A stretch of 47,959 nt of DNA from Archaeoglobales archaeon (GTDB lineage: Archaea; Halobacteriota; Archaeoglobi; Archaeoglobales; Archaeoglobaceae), in assembly GCA_030055595.1 (NCBI GenBank), contig JASFYH010000013.1:1-47959 (forward strand), given 5' to 3'. Both the position numbers and the translations under genes were made by a program. Below are positions 32,455-40,494 of this stretch, one piece after another (position 1 is the first letter of the stretch; each line of letters opens with the position of its first letter). Under the pieces are notes generated by a model. That model was not told the DNA's origin, searched no databases, and saw only the letters and a list, made by a program, of their open reading frames with translations.

Positions 32455-34149
32455 GATTTCATAAACTTTACTCAGGTCTCTTTTTTCTCTAAGAGCGTTC
32501 TTTAAAGTCCTTCTGATTTCATTTTTGTCTCCCTGAATTCTTTCAACACTCACGACTGTGTAGGGTTTGATAAAGGCTCCAAATCGTTCTGAAATTTTTC
32601 TCTTTATGTCTTCATCGCTAATTGCTCCTTCAACAATCACGATCGGCAATTCATCTCCATCTTCGTCTTTAATCCCAACAACAACCGCCTTCTTCGTGTC
32701 ATCAAATTCTATCGCGCTCTCAATTGCCCCGGGACTCAATCTGTAGCCTTTAATTCTCAAAACGCTGTCCCTTCTGCCAAATGAGAAGATGTAGCCGTCA
32801 TCGTTTATGAGCCCGAGGTTCATCGTGTCATAAAAGCCATTTTTCAATAAAGCCCTGAATTCACGATCCAGAGGCATTGCAGGCCAAGGTGCTCTAACAA
32901 TGAGCCTTCCGATCTTGTTTCTGATCGAAAAAGCCCCATTAACCACGTCGAGCAAAAATCCCGGCATAGCTTTGCCAACTGAACCTGAAGGAGTTTGAGC
33001 ATTGGAATTCGTTACAAAGCTTCCAAGCTCGCCCTGAATGAACATCACTCTTAGCTGTGCTTCTCCAAAAATTCTCTGAATTTTGCTTAGGACTTCCGCG
33101 TTTAGCATGTCGGGGGTTGAGAATACCGCCTTAAGGCATAGATCTCTGCTAAAATCCCTTTCTGAAAGAATTCTTAAAATTCCGCCCGCAGTTATGAAAA
33201 CCGTTGCCTTGTGCTTTTCAATCAATTCAAGATATCGATTCCAATTGGGGTAATCTGGAGCTCCTTCGTAGCTCAGAATTGTTGAACCAAGCATTAAAGG
33301 TGCAAAAATACCGTAAGTGGCTCCAGTGATCCAGCAAGGCCAGATCGTGCAGAAAATAGTGTCGGATGAGCTAATTCCGAGCATTTTGGCTGTTGAAATC
33401 GCCTGAACCAGAAATCCTCCAGCTGAATGAGTTACTGGCTTGAATTCCTCTTCATAGCCAACATGCAATCCGAAAAGCGGATCTTGGGAATCAAAGATTG
33501 CAGATCTTCCAGAACCTTTGCCAAGAAGCTCTTCGAATGCCAATTCATTGTAAAGCTTCGAGCCAAGTCTGTTATGGACTATGACTTTTGGCTTAAATTT
33601 TAGGAAATCCAAAACCTTCCTTAAGGTTTTTAAAGGCTCTACGATTTTCTTGTTTCTATAAAATCCATCTACAGTAAAAACAATTCTCGGTTTTCTTAGT
33701 GAAATTCTCTTCGCCACCTCAAGCCAGCCAAAACCAGTAAAAACTACCTCGAACGGAGAGCAAAGCTTAACTCCCGCTAAGATCGTTGCAAACGACTCTA
33801 TGCATGGGGGAGCATATATCAGGAGCCAATCTCCTGCTTGCAATCCATTATCCTTTAATCCTGAAGCTATTCTGTCTGCAAGCTGATTCAATTCCGCATA
33901 GCTTATTTTTCTGACTTCTCCAATCTCATTTTCGCTGATTATTGCAGTCTTGTTCCAGTTCTCCGTCTTGGAATGCTTTTTGATCAAGTTCTCGTATACA
34001 TTGATCCTACCGCCCAAAAACCACTTGGCACTGCATAGATCCCCCTCTAAAACTCGATCGAACTTCTTTTTCCAGATCAGGCTTTTAGCTTCGTTAATCC
34101 AAAACTCTTCTAACTCCACTTTCTGAGCAGAGAAAGCATTTATGGACAT
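32434..34149 (-). CDS. Acetyl-CoA synthetase-like protein with lost catalytic motifs
   Basis: 571 residues aligning in order with acyl/acetyl-CoA synthetases (ANL superfamily). The N-terminal YENLIKKHS and RISYAELNQLADRIASGL, the central PWPAMPLDREF and the C-terminal DGYIFSFGRRDSVLRIKGYRLSPGAIESAI are all recognisable. Three activity motifs are altered. The P-loop TSGSTGKPKG position reads HVGYEEEFKPV (229-239), TGD reads TMN (442-444), and the C-terminal SGK Lys motif reads DKNEIRR (541-547). Adenylation is therefore unlikely. The gene lies 14 bases after hypE and probably shares its transcript. A structural or acyl-binding role is possible but speculative. Confidence 0.8.
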   Translation of the reverse strand: MSINAFSAQKVELEEFWINEAKSLIWKKKFDRVLEGDLCSAKWFLGGRINVYENLIKKHSKTENWNKTAIISENEIGEVRKISYAELNQLADRIASGLKDNGLQAGDWLLIYAPPCIESFATILAGVKLCSPFEVVFTGFGWLEVAKRISLRKPRIVFTVDGFYRNKKIVEPLKTLRKVLDFLKFKPKVIVHNRLGSKLYNELAFEELLGKGSGRSAIFDSQDPLFGLHVGYEEEFKPVTHSAGGFLVQAISTAKMLGISSSDTIFCTIWPCWITGATYGIFAPLMLGSTILSYEGAPDYPNWNRYLELIEKHKATVFITAGGILRILSERDFSRDLCLKAVFSTPDMLNAEVLSKIQRIFGEAQLRVMFIQGELGSFVTNSNAQTPSGSVGKAMPGFLLDVVNGAFSIRNKIGRLIVRAPWPAMPLDREFRALLKNGFYDTMNLGLINDDGYIFSFGRRDSVLRIKGYRLSPGAIESAIEFDDTKKAVVVGIKDEDGDELPIVIVEGAISDEDIKRKISERFGAFIKPYTVVSVERIQGDKNEIRRTLKNALREKRDLSKVYEILKHQIG

Positions 34150-34163
34150 GGATCTTCGAGAGT

Positions 34164-35198
34164 TCAGCAGATCCTTGGAACAAGCTCTCCTCTCGGGGGC
34201 TCGACAATTCTGAAGCCACCTACAGCAGTTTTCATGAGCACATAGCCCTTGTATTTCTCGCTCTTTCGGACTTCTCCGATCAAGCGAGCATTCTCAAAGC
34301 CTTGCTTTTTTAGAGCCTCAAGAAACTCTTCAGCAACTTCAGAGCTAACAGAGAAAAGTGCAGAGCCCTCGCTTGCTAAGTAGATCGGATCTATGCCAAG
34401 CATTTCGGAATATCTTTTGACTGGTTCCTTTATTGGCAGATCGCTGTCGATAACAAGCACAGCTTCAACATTTTTAGCCCAGTCGTTAAGCACACCTCCA
34501 AGTCCGCCCCTTGTAATGTCTCTGCATGCGTTTATGTGCTCAGAGTAAGCGTTAATGACTGGCAGAAGTGCTGTAAGTGGATTTGCATCGCTCCTGAGCA
34601 TTCCGCATTTAAGCTCTTCCACATCGCTGAGACCCATCTGGAGCATCATTATCACCGCTCCGTGATCGCCCACGTAGTCTGTTATAATCAGCAGATCTCC
34701 TTCTTTCGGCAGATCGACAATTGGTCTCTCAGCGATCCCAAGAACCGTGGTTGTAATCACTATTCTGTCAATTCCCCCTTTTGGCATGACTTTAAAGTCA
34801 CCACCAACCAGTGCAACGCCTTCTTTTTTGAAAACTTCAATCAGCGAATCGACTATGGTCTTTAGATCTTCAATCGGAAAACCCTCTTCGACTATGATCG
34901 AATCAAGCCCCGCTATTGGCTTTGCCCCCATAACAACAACGTCGTTGATCGAGCCTATCGCTGAGAGCATTCCTATATTGCCCCCGGGGAAAAATGGGGG
35001 GTTTACCGTGTATGAGTCCGTAGAAACAACGATCTTTGAGTTTTTTACAGGAATCACCGCACCGTCATCGGGAAGATCAATCCCAAGTCCTTCAGGGACC
35101 TTCTTTAATCTTTCTGGAACCTTAGAGAACAGAATTTCGTTAAGCAACTCTCCAGTTTCTTCTCCGCCAGACCCATGGGCTAATTTAACGAATTTCAC
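34164..35198 (-). CDS. hypE: Hydrogenase maturation protein HypE
   Basis: 344 residues, related to PurM/ThiL-type ATP-binding enzymes. It dehydrates the thiocarbamate on its C-terminal Cys to thiocyanate for the NiFe centre. LAHGSGGEETGELLNEI opens the protein, GIDLPDDGAVIPV and GGDFKVM are ATP-domain motifs, and the chain ends PRIC, giving the essential terminal Cys. ATGA-type overlap with hypC. Confidence 0.96.
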   Translation of the reverse strand: MKFVKLAHGSGGEETGELLNEILFSKVPERLKKVPEGLGIDLPDDGAVIPVKNSKIVVSTDSYTVNPPFFPGGNIGMLSAIGSINDVVVMGAKPIAGLDSIIVEEGFPIEDLKTIVDSLIEVFKKEGVALVGGDFKVMPKGGIDRIVITTTVLGIAERPIVDLPKEGDLLIITDYVGDHGAVIMMLQMGLSDVEELKCGMLRSDANPLTALLPVINAYSEHINACRDITRGGLGGVLNDWAKNVEAVLVIDSDLPIKEPVKRYSEMLGIDPIYLASEGSALFSVSSEVAEEFLEALKKQGFENARLIGEVRKSEKYKGYVLMKTAVGGFRIVEPPRGELVPRIC

Positions 35199-35485
35199 TC
35201 TTTCACCTCTTTAGAGAGTTTCAGAATTCTCTCGTAATGTTCAAGCAGATCAGAGCTTTCTCCAGCGGTTCTTGCTATGTCTCTGAGCATTTCCGCAGTT
35301 GTGCTTGCATCTTCGAAGCTCAGCTTTGTGATTATGACACCCGCATGCACGATCACAAGATCCCCTTTATTCAGCTTCTCTTCCGCTATGCCAACAATGA
35401 CCTTTCTAAGCACTCCGTCACCGTAGTCGATCTCAGCGAATTCGCCTTCGATCTTGCGCACAACCGCAGGCACTCCCCAGCACAT
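35195..35485 (-). CDS. hypC: Hydrogenase maturation chaperone HypC
   Basis: 96 residues, slightly longer than usual for HypC. It starts MCWGVPAVV, whose Cys2 carries the iron precursor with HypD. GVLRKVIVG and the NKGDLVIVHAGVIITKL barrel segment are typical. AGGTGAG precedes the start. Four bases separate it from the hypD stop. Confidence 0.95.
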   Translation of the reverse strand: MCWGVPAVVRKIEGEFAEIDYGDGVLRKVIVGIAEEKLNKGDLVIVHAGVIITKLSFEDASTTAEMLRDIARTAGESSDLLEHYERILKLSKEVKE

Positions 35486-35489
35486 TTTC

Positions 35490-36692
35490 TCACCTCAGCT
35501 CAAGCTCATCAGCAATTCGATCCGCCAAGCCATTTGCCCCAAATCTTGCCCAGATCGCACACGTGCCTTCCAGAGAGACCATGCAGGGTCCGACAGGCGA
35601 AGAGGGTGTGCACTTTTTCATAAAAAGTGGACAGTTAGTTGGCTTTTCTTTGCCTATAACCACTTCAGCACATCTACAGCCCTTTGGCAAATCCGCTTGA
35701 CAGCTTTCAGGAGCAATCTCTGGAATTTCATACTCCCTGAAGGCGTCGAATGAAGCAAAGCGATCCGAAATCCTTAAACCGCTTTCTGGCAAAAACCCGA
35801 TTCCACGCCAAGCGTCTTCAACAACTTTAAAAGCCCTGCAAATCATTTCCTGAGCCTTCAAATCACCTTCCCAGCTAACCGCTCTTGTGTATTCTATCGA
35901 AACCTTGGCTTCCCCTTTTACAAGCTGTTTTAAAATTTCCGCTATAGCAATGAGCACGTCTATTGGCTCAAAGCCCGTAACGACTACTGGTATCTTGTGC
36001 CTGTCTGCAACAGGCTTCCAGGACTTTGCTCCAATGATCGTTGAAACATGCCCGGGAGCTATAATTCCCTTGACTGAATTTTCTTCCTCTTTTTCAAGTA
36101 TATCGACTGTTGCAATCATTGCGGGTGGTGTTAACTTTACCAAGCTCATCAGCTTCAGATTTTCAGGCAAAAGATTGCTTATGAGTGTCTGTGCATAGCC
36201 AGAGGCGACGGTTTCGAAGCCAATTCCCAAAAATACCGCCTCTTTACCATGAGCTCTTGCGTCAAGTATTGCATCTCCTATTCCAGTTACGATCTTTATT
36301 TCAGCACCCAAAGCCTTCGCCTCAGCTAAAGAACTTGCACCATTTAAAGGCTTAAGGCTCGGAAGTCTATAAACGTCGCCGTAGGTGTAAATTACAATCC
36401 CTTCAAAGCCTAATCGGATTGCATTTTCTATATAGTAAGATGGAGTAACGCAAACTGGACATCCAGGACCAGCAACAAGCTCCAAGCCTTCAGGCATCAG
36501 GCTTCGCAGCCCATAGTGCGTTATCGTCCACTCATGCGTTCCGCAGAAGTCCATGATCTTAAAGCTCCCGAAATCTTTCTGCAATTTGCTGTAAAACTTG
36601 TCAATATAACCCACGAGAGTTTTGGCTAAGTTCGCATTGTTTCTGAAGATTTTTTCAAGACTTTTTATTGTTTCAGAGGCTTCTTCACTCAT
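35490..36692 (-). CDS. hypD: Hydrogenase maturation protein HypD
   Basis: 400-residue [4Fe-4S] protein that assembles the Fe(CN)2CO unit with HypC. FCGTHEWTI and GPGCPVCVTP hold the catalytic cysteines; the C-terminal cluster ligands are among the cysteines in GCRCAE, NCPLFMKKC and VGPCMV. ATG 36692 is chosen because a TATA-like TTTTTAAATA (36717-36726) lies about 29 bases upstream; an in-frame TTG 36701 is less likely. First gene of a hypD-hypC-hypE-synthetase-like unit. Confidence 0.96.
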   Translation of the reverse strand: MSEEASETIKSLEKIFRNNANLAKTLVGYIDKFYSKLQKDFGSFKIMDFCGTHEWTITHYGLRSLMPEGLELVAGPGCPVCVTPSYYIENAIRLGFEGIVIYTYGDVYRLPSLKPLNGASSLAEAKALGAEIKIVTGIGDAILDARAHGKEAVFLGIGFETVASGYAQTLISNLLPENLKLMSLVKLTPPAMIATVDILEKEEENSVKGIIAPGHVSTIIGAKSWKPVADRHKIPVVVTGFEPIDVLIAIAEILKQLVKGEAKVSIEYTRAVSWEGDLKAQEMICRAFKVVEDAWRGIGFLPESGLRISDRFASFDAFREYEIPEIAPESCQADLPKGCRCAEVVIGKEKPTNCPLFMKKCTPSSPVGPCMVSLEGTCAIWARFGANGLADRIADELELR

Positions 36693-36716
36693 TTTTCTCA
36701 AACAGAATTTGCAACC

Positions 36717-36726
36717 TATTTAAAAA
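36717..36726 (-). promoter_or_regulatory. TATA box of hypD unit
   Basis: TTTTTAAATA on the minus strand, about 29 bases before ATG 36692. It sits in the 43-base gap after the Cys-rich gene, so hypD can be transcribed independently. Confidence 0.45.
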
Positions 36727-36735
36727 CTTTTCAGC

Positions 36736-37770
36736 TCAATCCTCATCAGAACTCGGAAACCTCTTTGCTGGAGATGGCTTTAAAATTTTGCTTCCATTTG
36801 ATGTTATCAGCATATTGGTGAGCGCACTGAGAGAGCAAAGGGTTCCTCTGCCCACAATACCTTCTCCAGGGATCTTTGCAACTATAAAACCCTCGGAGGT
36901 AACTTCAATCTCGGTTCCAAGCTCCGAAAGGCGGTGAAGCACGATGTTGCCCATAGCCCCCATTGACTTCTCCATCCAGCAGTGCTTCATCGGGCAAAGG
37001 TTGCAATACGCTTTGAACCTCCTTGCACTCTCCTGAGAAACTAAGCCCGCAGTAATTTCAGCTTTTGTGGTTGAATAGGCTATGCAACAGCCAAGAACTC
37101 GATCCGCAAGCACCTTCTCTCCTTTAAGAATGCTTGCCCTAACTGCGCCCCCTTTTGCCTCGTATCTGTTCTCAACTCCTTCTTCGAACTTAAGCTTTCC
37201 AGTATTCCGAGCATTTTTTAGCTTTTCCTTCACGAATTCCGTAAGCTGATCGTTTTTGATAATTGCCTTCACAATTGCACACGTGGGGCAATAAGAGACC
37301 GAAGACTGGGCAATCAGCCTATCTTCTTTATCGTAAAGCCTTGCCACGACGCCAATCCCTTCCCTTCTTATAAGAGTTCTTCCTCCAAGCTCATTAACGA
37401 ACTGTAGTGCGATGACTGATGGCGTTACAACCCTTCCGTAGCCATAAAGTTCTGCAATAGCTTTAATCTCATCTTCATCGCTCAAAGCTTGCCTCAACTT
37501 GTCTTCAAGCCTTTCTGGAACAAGCTTTGCGTTTATTTCCGCCTCAAGGATCGCTGGAGACCAGACAATGTCGAAGCCTTCTCCAATGACGTTGCCCTCA
37601 TTGTCTTTTATCACAGCCAAGATCCCATTGGGTTTTTCATATGCACAAACGACTCCATTCTCTTCTGTGATAGCCTCAAGCGTTCCGTGGCAGATTCCAC
37701 ATGCTCCTTCGATCTCTCTCAGCTTTTCTGTCTGCTTTCTCACTCTTTTTCTAAAGTCCTCAGAGCTCAT
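36736..37770 (-). CDS. Cysteine-rich protein of unknown function, upstream of hypD
   Basis: About 344 residues from ATG 37770; in-frame TTG 37839 would add 23. Cysteine motifs appear as ACGICHG, YCPTCAIVKA, LGCCIAY and YCNLCPMKHCW, suggesting one or more metal sites or Fe-S clusters. There is no signal peptide or membrane helix. Near the end, VGRGTLCSLSALTNMLI is followed by a basic tail. I do not recognise the family. Position directly before hypD and divergent from methanogenesis marker 11 suggests a link to metal-centre maturation, as inference only. The TATA sequence at 37851-37860 read on this strand gives a leader of about 58 bases to ATG 37770. Confidence 0.65.
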   Translation of the reverse strand: MSSEDFRKRVRKQTEKLREIEGACGICHGTLEAITEENGVVCAYEKPNGILAVIKDNEGNVIGEGFDIVWSPAILEAEINAKLVPERLEDKLRQALSDEDEIKAIAELYGYGRVVTPSVIALQFVNELGGRTLIRREGIGVVARLYDKEDRLIAQSSVSYCPTCAIVKAIIKNDQLTEFVKEKLKNARNTGKLKFEEGVENRYEAKGGAVRASILKGEKVLADRVLGCCIAYSTTKAEITAGLVSQESARRFKAYCNLCPMKHCWMEKSMGAMGNIVLHRLSELGTEIEVTSEGFIVAKIPGEGIVGRGTLCSLSALTNMLITSNGSKILKPSPAKRFPSSDED

Positions 37771-37850
37771 CTTTTTCAATTCTTTCCAAGCCAAGATAAG
37801 TCTTTCGAGGTCTTGGAAAAGAAATAAAACAATCTTCAATGGATAAAAAT

Positions 37851-37860
37851 ATATTTAAAT
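37851..37860. promoter_or_regulatory. Shared bidirectional TATA sequence, mmp11 / Cys-rich gene
   Basis: ATATTTAAAT is centred 25 bases before ATG 37881 on the plus strand. Its near-symmetrical complement ATTTAAATAT faces the Cys-rich gene. One site may therefore serve both directions. Confidence 0.45.
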
Positions 37861-37880
37861 CAACCCCACGAATGTTGAGC

Positions 37881-38819
37881 ATGAGTTACCTTAGCAAGGA
37901 GGAGCTGATCAGACAATACGGAAGCTTACCTTGGGTCTCACCTTATTCAAGAGTTGTCGCAATGACTGACGGCGAGCTTGTGGAATTGCACGAGTTTCAT
38001 GCTCGCGAAAGATGCTATGGCGGAGCTTCTTGGGAAGTTCTGCACTATCCGAGGGTTAGCGATCTTGTGTTGTGGGCAAGAAGAGAGGGTGCAAGAAACA
38101 TTTTTGTTTTAAAGCCCGGAAAGACTGAGTTGAAGCTAATTCCCGGCGTAGCGGGAGCGGGAATTGAGGAAGTAAAGCTGACGGACAGAATCGAGATAAC
38201 CTACGCTGGCTTGGCAGGCGGTGGAATTGCCGCAACAGTTTGCAGAGGAATGGCTGAAGACGTTGACGGCATTGAAATTGTAGAGCTTGGAGGCGGAGCA
38301 AAGCTTGGAAAAGCAAAGATCAGACTTAAGAAGTATTCTAAGGTTGTAATAGGCGTTGACGACACTGACAACAAGGAGAAGGGGGCAACATGGGCTCTTG
38401 TTAACGAGATCGCTTACAAGCTTGAAAAAGCGGGCTATGGCTACTATCTGCTTCATACGATCACACAGCTATACACCAAGAATCCCGCAAAGACCACAAA
38501 TTGCGTTTCGATCTCAGTGAGCTTTGCAACTGAAAAGCCAGAAGAGCTTGTTAAGGCATTCAGAAAGGAGCTCGAGAGAACAACGCTCAGTGATAACACT
38601 GCAATGGTTGTTTACAGAAAAATTTCAATTCCTGAAAAGCTTAGAAAATATGGAGAAAAGGTGAAATCTCAGCTTGTTGAGCTTGAAGAGGCTAAGAGAA
38701 TTGCAGAAGAACTCGGAATAGAGACCATAGTAATAACTGGCGAGAGAGGTCTCATAGGAGCGGTAGCAGCTTTGGCATTCTCGAATTCGCCAGAAGAAGC
38801 TGTAAAGATCTATGCTTGA
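37881..38819 (+). CDS. mmp11: Methanogenesis marker protein 11
   Basis: 312 residues matching the marker 11 family: WVSPYSRVVAMTDGELVELHEFH, CYGGASWEVLHY, GLAGGGIAATVCRGMAE and VVIGVDDTDNKEKGATWALVNEIA. The last resembles the TiaS/DUF1743 fold. The family is known from methanogens and some relatives; its biochemical role is unknown. Leaderless start at ATG 37881 by the TATA position; ATG 37872 and 37839 are also in frame. The radical SAM gene overlaps its 3' end by eight bases, so the two are co-translated. Confidence 0.85.
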   Translation: MSYLSKEELIRQYGSLPWVSPYSRVVAMTDGELVELHEFHARERCYGGASWEVLHYPRVSDLVLWARREGARNIFVLKPGKTELKLIPGVAGAGIEEVKLTDRIEITYAGLAGGGIAATVCRGMAEDVDGIEIVELGGGAKLGKAKIRLKKYSKVVIGVDDTDNKEKGATWALVNEIAYKLEKAGYGYYLLHTITQLYTKNPAKTTNCVSISVSFATEKPEELVKAFRKELERTTLSDNTAMVVYRKISIPEKLRKYGEKVKSQLVELEEAKRIAEELGIETIVITGERGLIGAVAALAFSNSPEEAVKIYA

Positions 38820-39849
38820 TTACAGAACAAAGCTTGAATTGCTCGTTCTTGGCGTAAGAAGCTCTTTATCACCTTTGCGCCGTGGAGGAGGAGGACCAGT
38901 AGGCGGAATTGGGTTTGCAGTTAGGGATTCAATAGTCTCCGCTCCAGCGGTGCAATCTTTTGCAAAGGAGTCGCCCTATGTGCTTTTAGAGAAGGACAAT
39001 GGCGTATGGCTTTACAAAGGGCACGAGAGGATAGGCAAAGTCAAGCTTCCGACAGCGAAATACTATGAGCACATGATAAAGGGCATCTCTGCGGGCAGAT
39101 ATGTCGCCCTTGACGGAGTTAACGCTCTCGTCACCGCGGTGACAAGAAAATGCGTGCATGTCGATGCGGGCAAAAAATGCGTTTTCTGCGTGATTGAAGA
39201 AAACGTCCCAGAGAAGCAGATCTTTGAAAAGAACCCGGAAGATATTGCTGAAGCCGTGAAGGTTGCCTATTTGGAAGACAAATCGAGACACTTGACTTTA
39301 ACAACAGGGACGCCAAATCTTGTGGACAAAGGAGCGATTAGATATTCAGAAGTTGCTAAGAAAATTCGTGAAGAAGTTGAAATTCCAATCCATGCACAGA
39401 TTGAGCCAATCAACAGGGAATACTTGGAGCTTCTTTACTCTTCAGGAGTTGACACCATTGGGATTCACGTCGAGACTTTTGACGAAAGAATACGAAATGC
39501 GGTAGTGCCCGGAAAGCCCGCAATAGAGGAATACCTTAAAGCGTGGGAAAATGCGGTTGAAGTTTTTGGAGAGTGGAACGTATCATCTTGGATCCTTGTA
39601 GGCTTGGGGGAAAGCGTTGAAAGCGTTGTTAAAGGTTTCAGAGCCATGGCTGAGCGGGGAGTTTATCCCTACATCGCCCCTTATCGTCCGCCACCCAGCT
39701 CAGCGGATCGCACAGATCTAAGGCATGTGCTCAAAGTATACGAAAGCCTTTCAGAGCTTAAGGGAGAATACAAGATCAGGTTAAAGTTCAAAGCGGGTTG
39801 CCCGAGATGCACGGGTTGCTCAGCCATATTAGAGCTTCTCAGTCATTAA
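38812..39849 (+). CDS. Radical SAM protein, MSMEG_0568-like
   Basis: 345 residues. The radical SAM core has the ligands in CVHVDAGKKCVFC, a CxxxxxxxxCxxC spacing rather than the common CxxxCxxC. TLTTGTPN, IHAQIEPI, GIHVETFDE and ILVGLGE follow in barrel order. The pattern, including the RRGGGGPVGGIGF N-terminus, resembles the MSMEG_0568 family of bacteria. A Cys pair near the end (CPRCTGC) may bind a second cluster. The reaction is unknown. Overlap with mmp11 implies a shared pathway; its 3' end overlaps the opposing tfuA by 21 bases. Confidence 0.8.
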   Translation: MLDYRTKLELLVLGVRSSLSPLRRGGGGPVGGIGFAVRDSIVSAPAVQSFAKESPYVLLEKDNGVWLYKGHERIGKVKLPTAKYYEHMIKGISAGRYVALDGVNALVTAVTRKCVHVDAGKKCVFCVIEENVPEKQIFEKNPEDIAEAVKVAYLEDKSRHLTLTTGTPNLVDKGAIRYSEVAKKIREEVEIPIHAQIEPINREYLELLYSSGVDTIGIHVETFDERIRNAVVPGKPAIEEYLKAWENAVEVFGEWNVSSWILVGLGESVESVVKGFRAMAERGVYPYIAPYRPPPSSADRTDLRHVLKVYESLSELKGEYKIRLKFKAGCPRCTGCSAILELLSH

Positions 39850-40494
39850 GCAGATCTCTTTAACTTTTTCGACAACTTTTATTGCGTCGAGCTTTTTGAG
39901 GTTGACTTTATTCTCATTTATAGCGTTCAAAAGCTTTTCAGCCCCACTCTTAGCAATAAAACCCTCTCGAATTGCCTTCTCAATCAGAGTTTCGTAGCTT
40001 CGCCTTGAGTAATGCAGTCTTTTTGCGATCTCAATCAATCTGTCTCTCTTCTCTACCTCAATTAAGCCCTTTGTAACTAAAGCAGAAAGAGTTGCCCTTA
40101 TGTTCACCAAAGGCTCTGAGAGTGCTTCAAAAGTCTCCGGATTGACAACAACCGCTACCTCATCGTCAGATTCAAGCTCTCCTCCTTTGAACATTCTGAA
40201 GATCTCACCAACACCGATCATTCCAAGTTCGCAGAGTTCCGCAGCTCTCAGAGCACCAATGCTTCCACCGCCAACAACGATCACACCCTCTCTGAGCACT
40301 TCCATGATCTCCCTTGGAGAGATCGCTACATCCTGCAAAAAAACGCCGTCTATGATCCCCAGGATCTTGGCACCATCTTTGAGAGCTTTTAAAGCATCTC
40401 CACGCTTTATCGGTGGTCTGTATTCCGCTTGAACAAAGATCTTTCTTGCCTCTTCATGGCTAAGGCTTGGTCCAGTGAAGATCACAGCCTTCAT
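39829..40494 (-). CDS. tfuA: TfuA-like protein, partner of YcaO
   Basis: 221 residues. VIFTGPSLSHEEARKIF opens a TfuA core domain, with GIIDGVFLQDVAISPREIMEVLREG and VGGGSIGALRAAELCELGMIGVG following. TfuA is thought to supply the sulfur donor that lets YcaO form thioamides, as in thioglycine of methyl-coenzyme M reductase. The C-terminal half is helical. It overlaps the ycaO stop by four bases. Confidence 0.9.
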   Translation of the reverse strand: MKAVIFTGPSLSHEEARKIFVQAEYRPPIKRGDALKALKDGAKILGIIDGVFLQDVAISPREIMEVLREGVIVVGGGSIGALRAAELCELGMIGVGEIFRMFKGGELESDDEVAVVVNPETFEALSEPLVNIRATLSALVTKGLIEVEKRDRLIEIAKRLHYSRRSYETLIEKAIREGFIAKSGAEKLLNAINENKVNLKKLDAIKVVEKVKEICLMTEKL

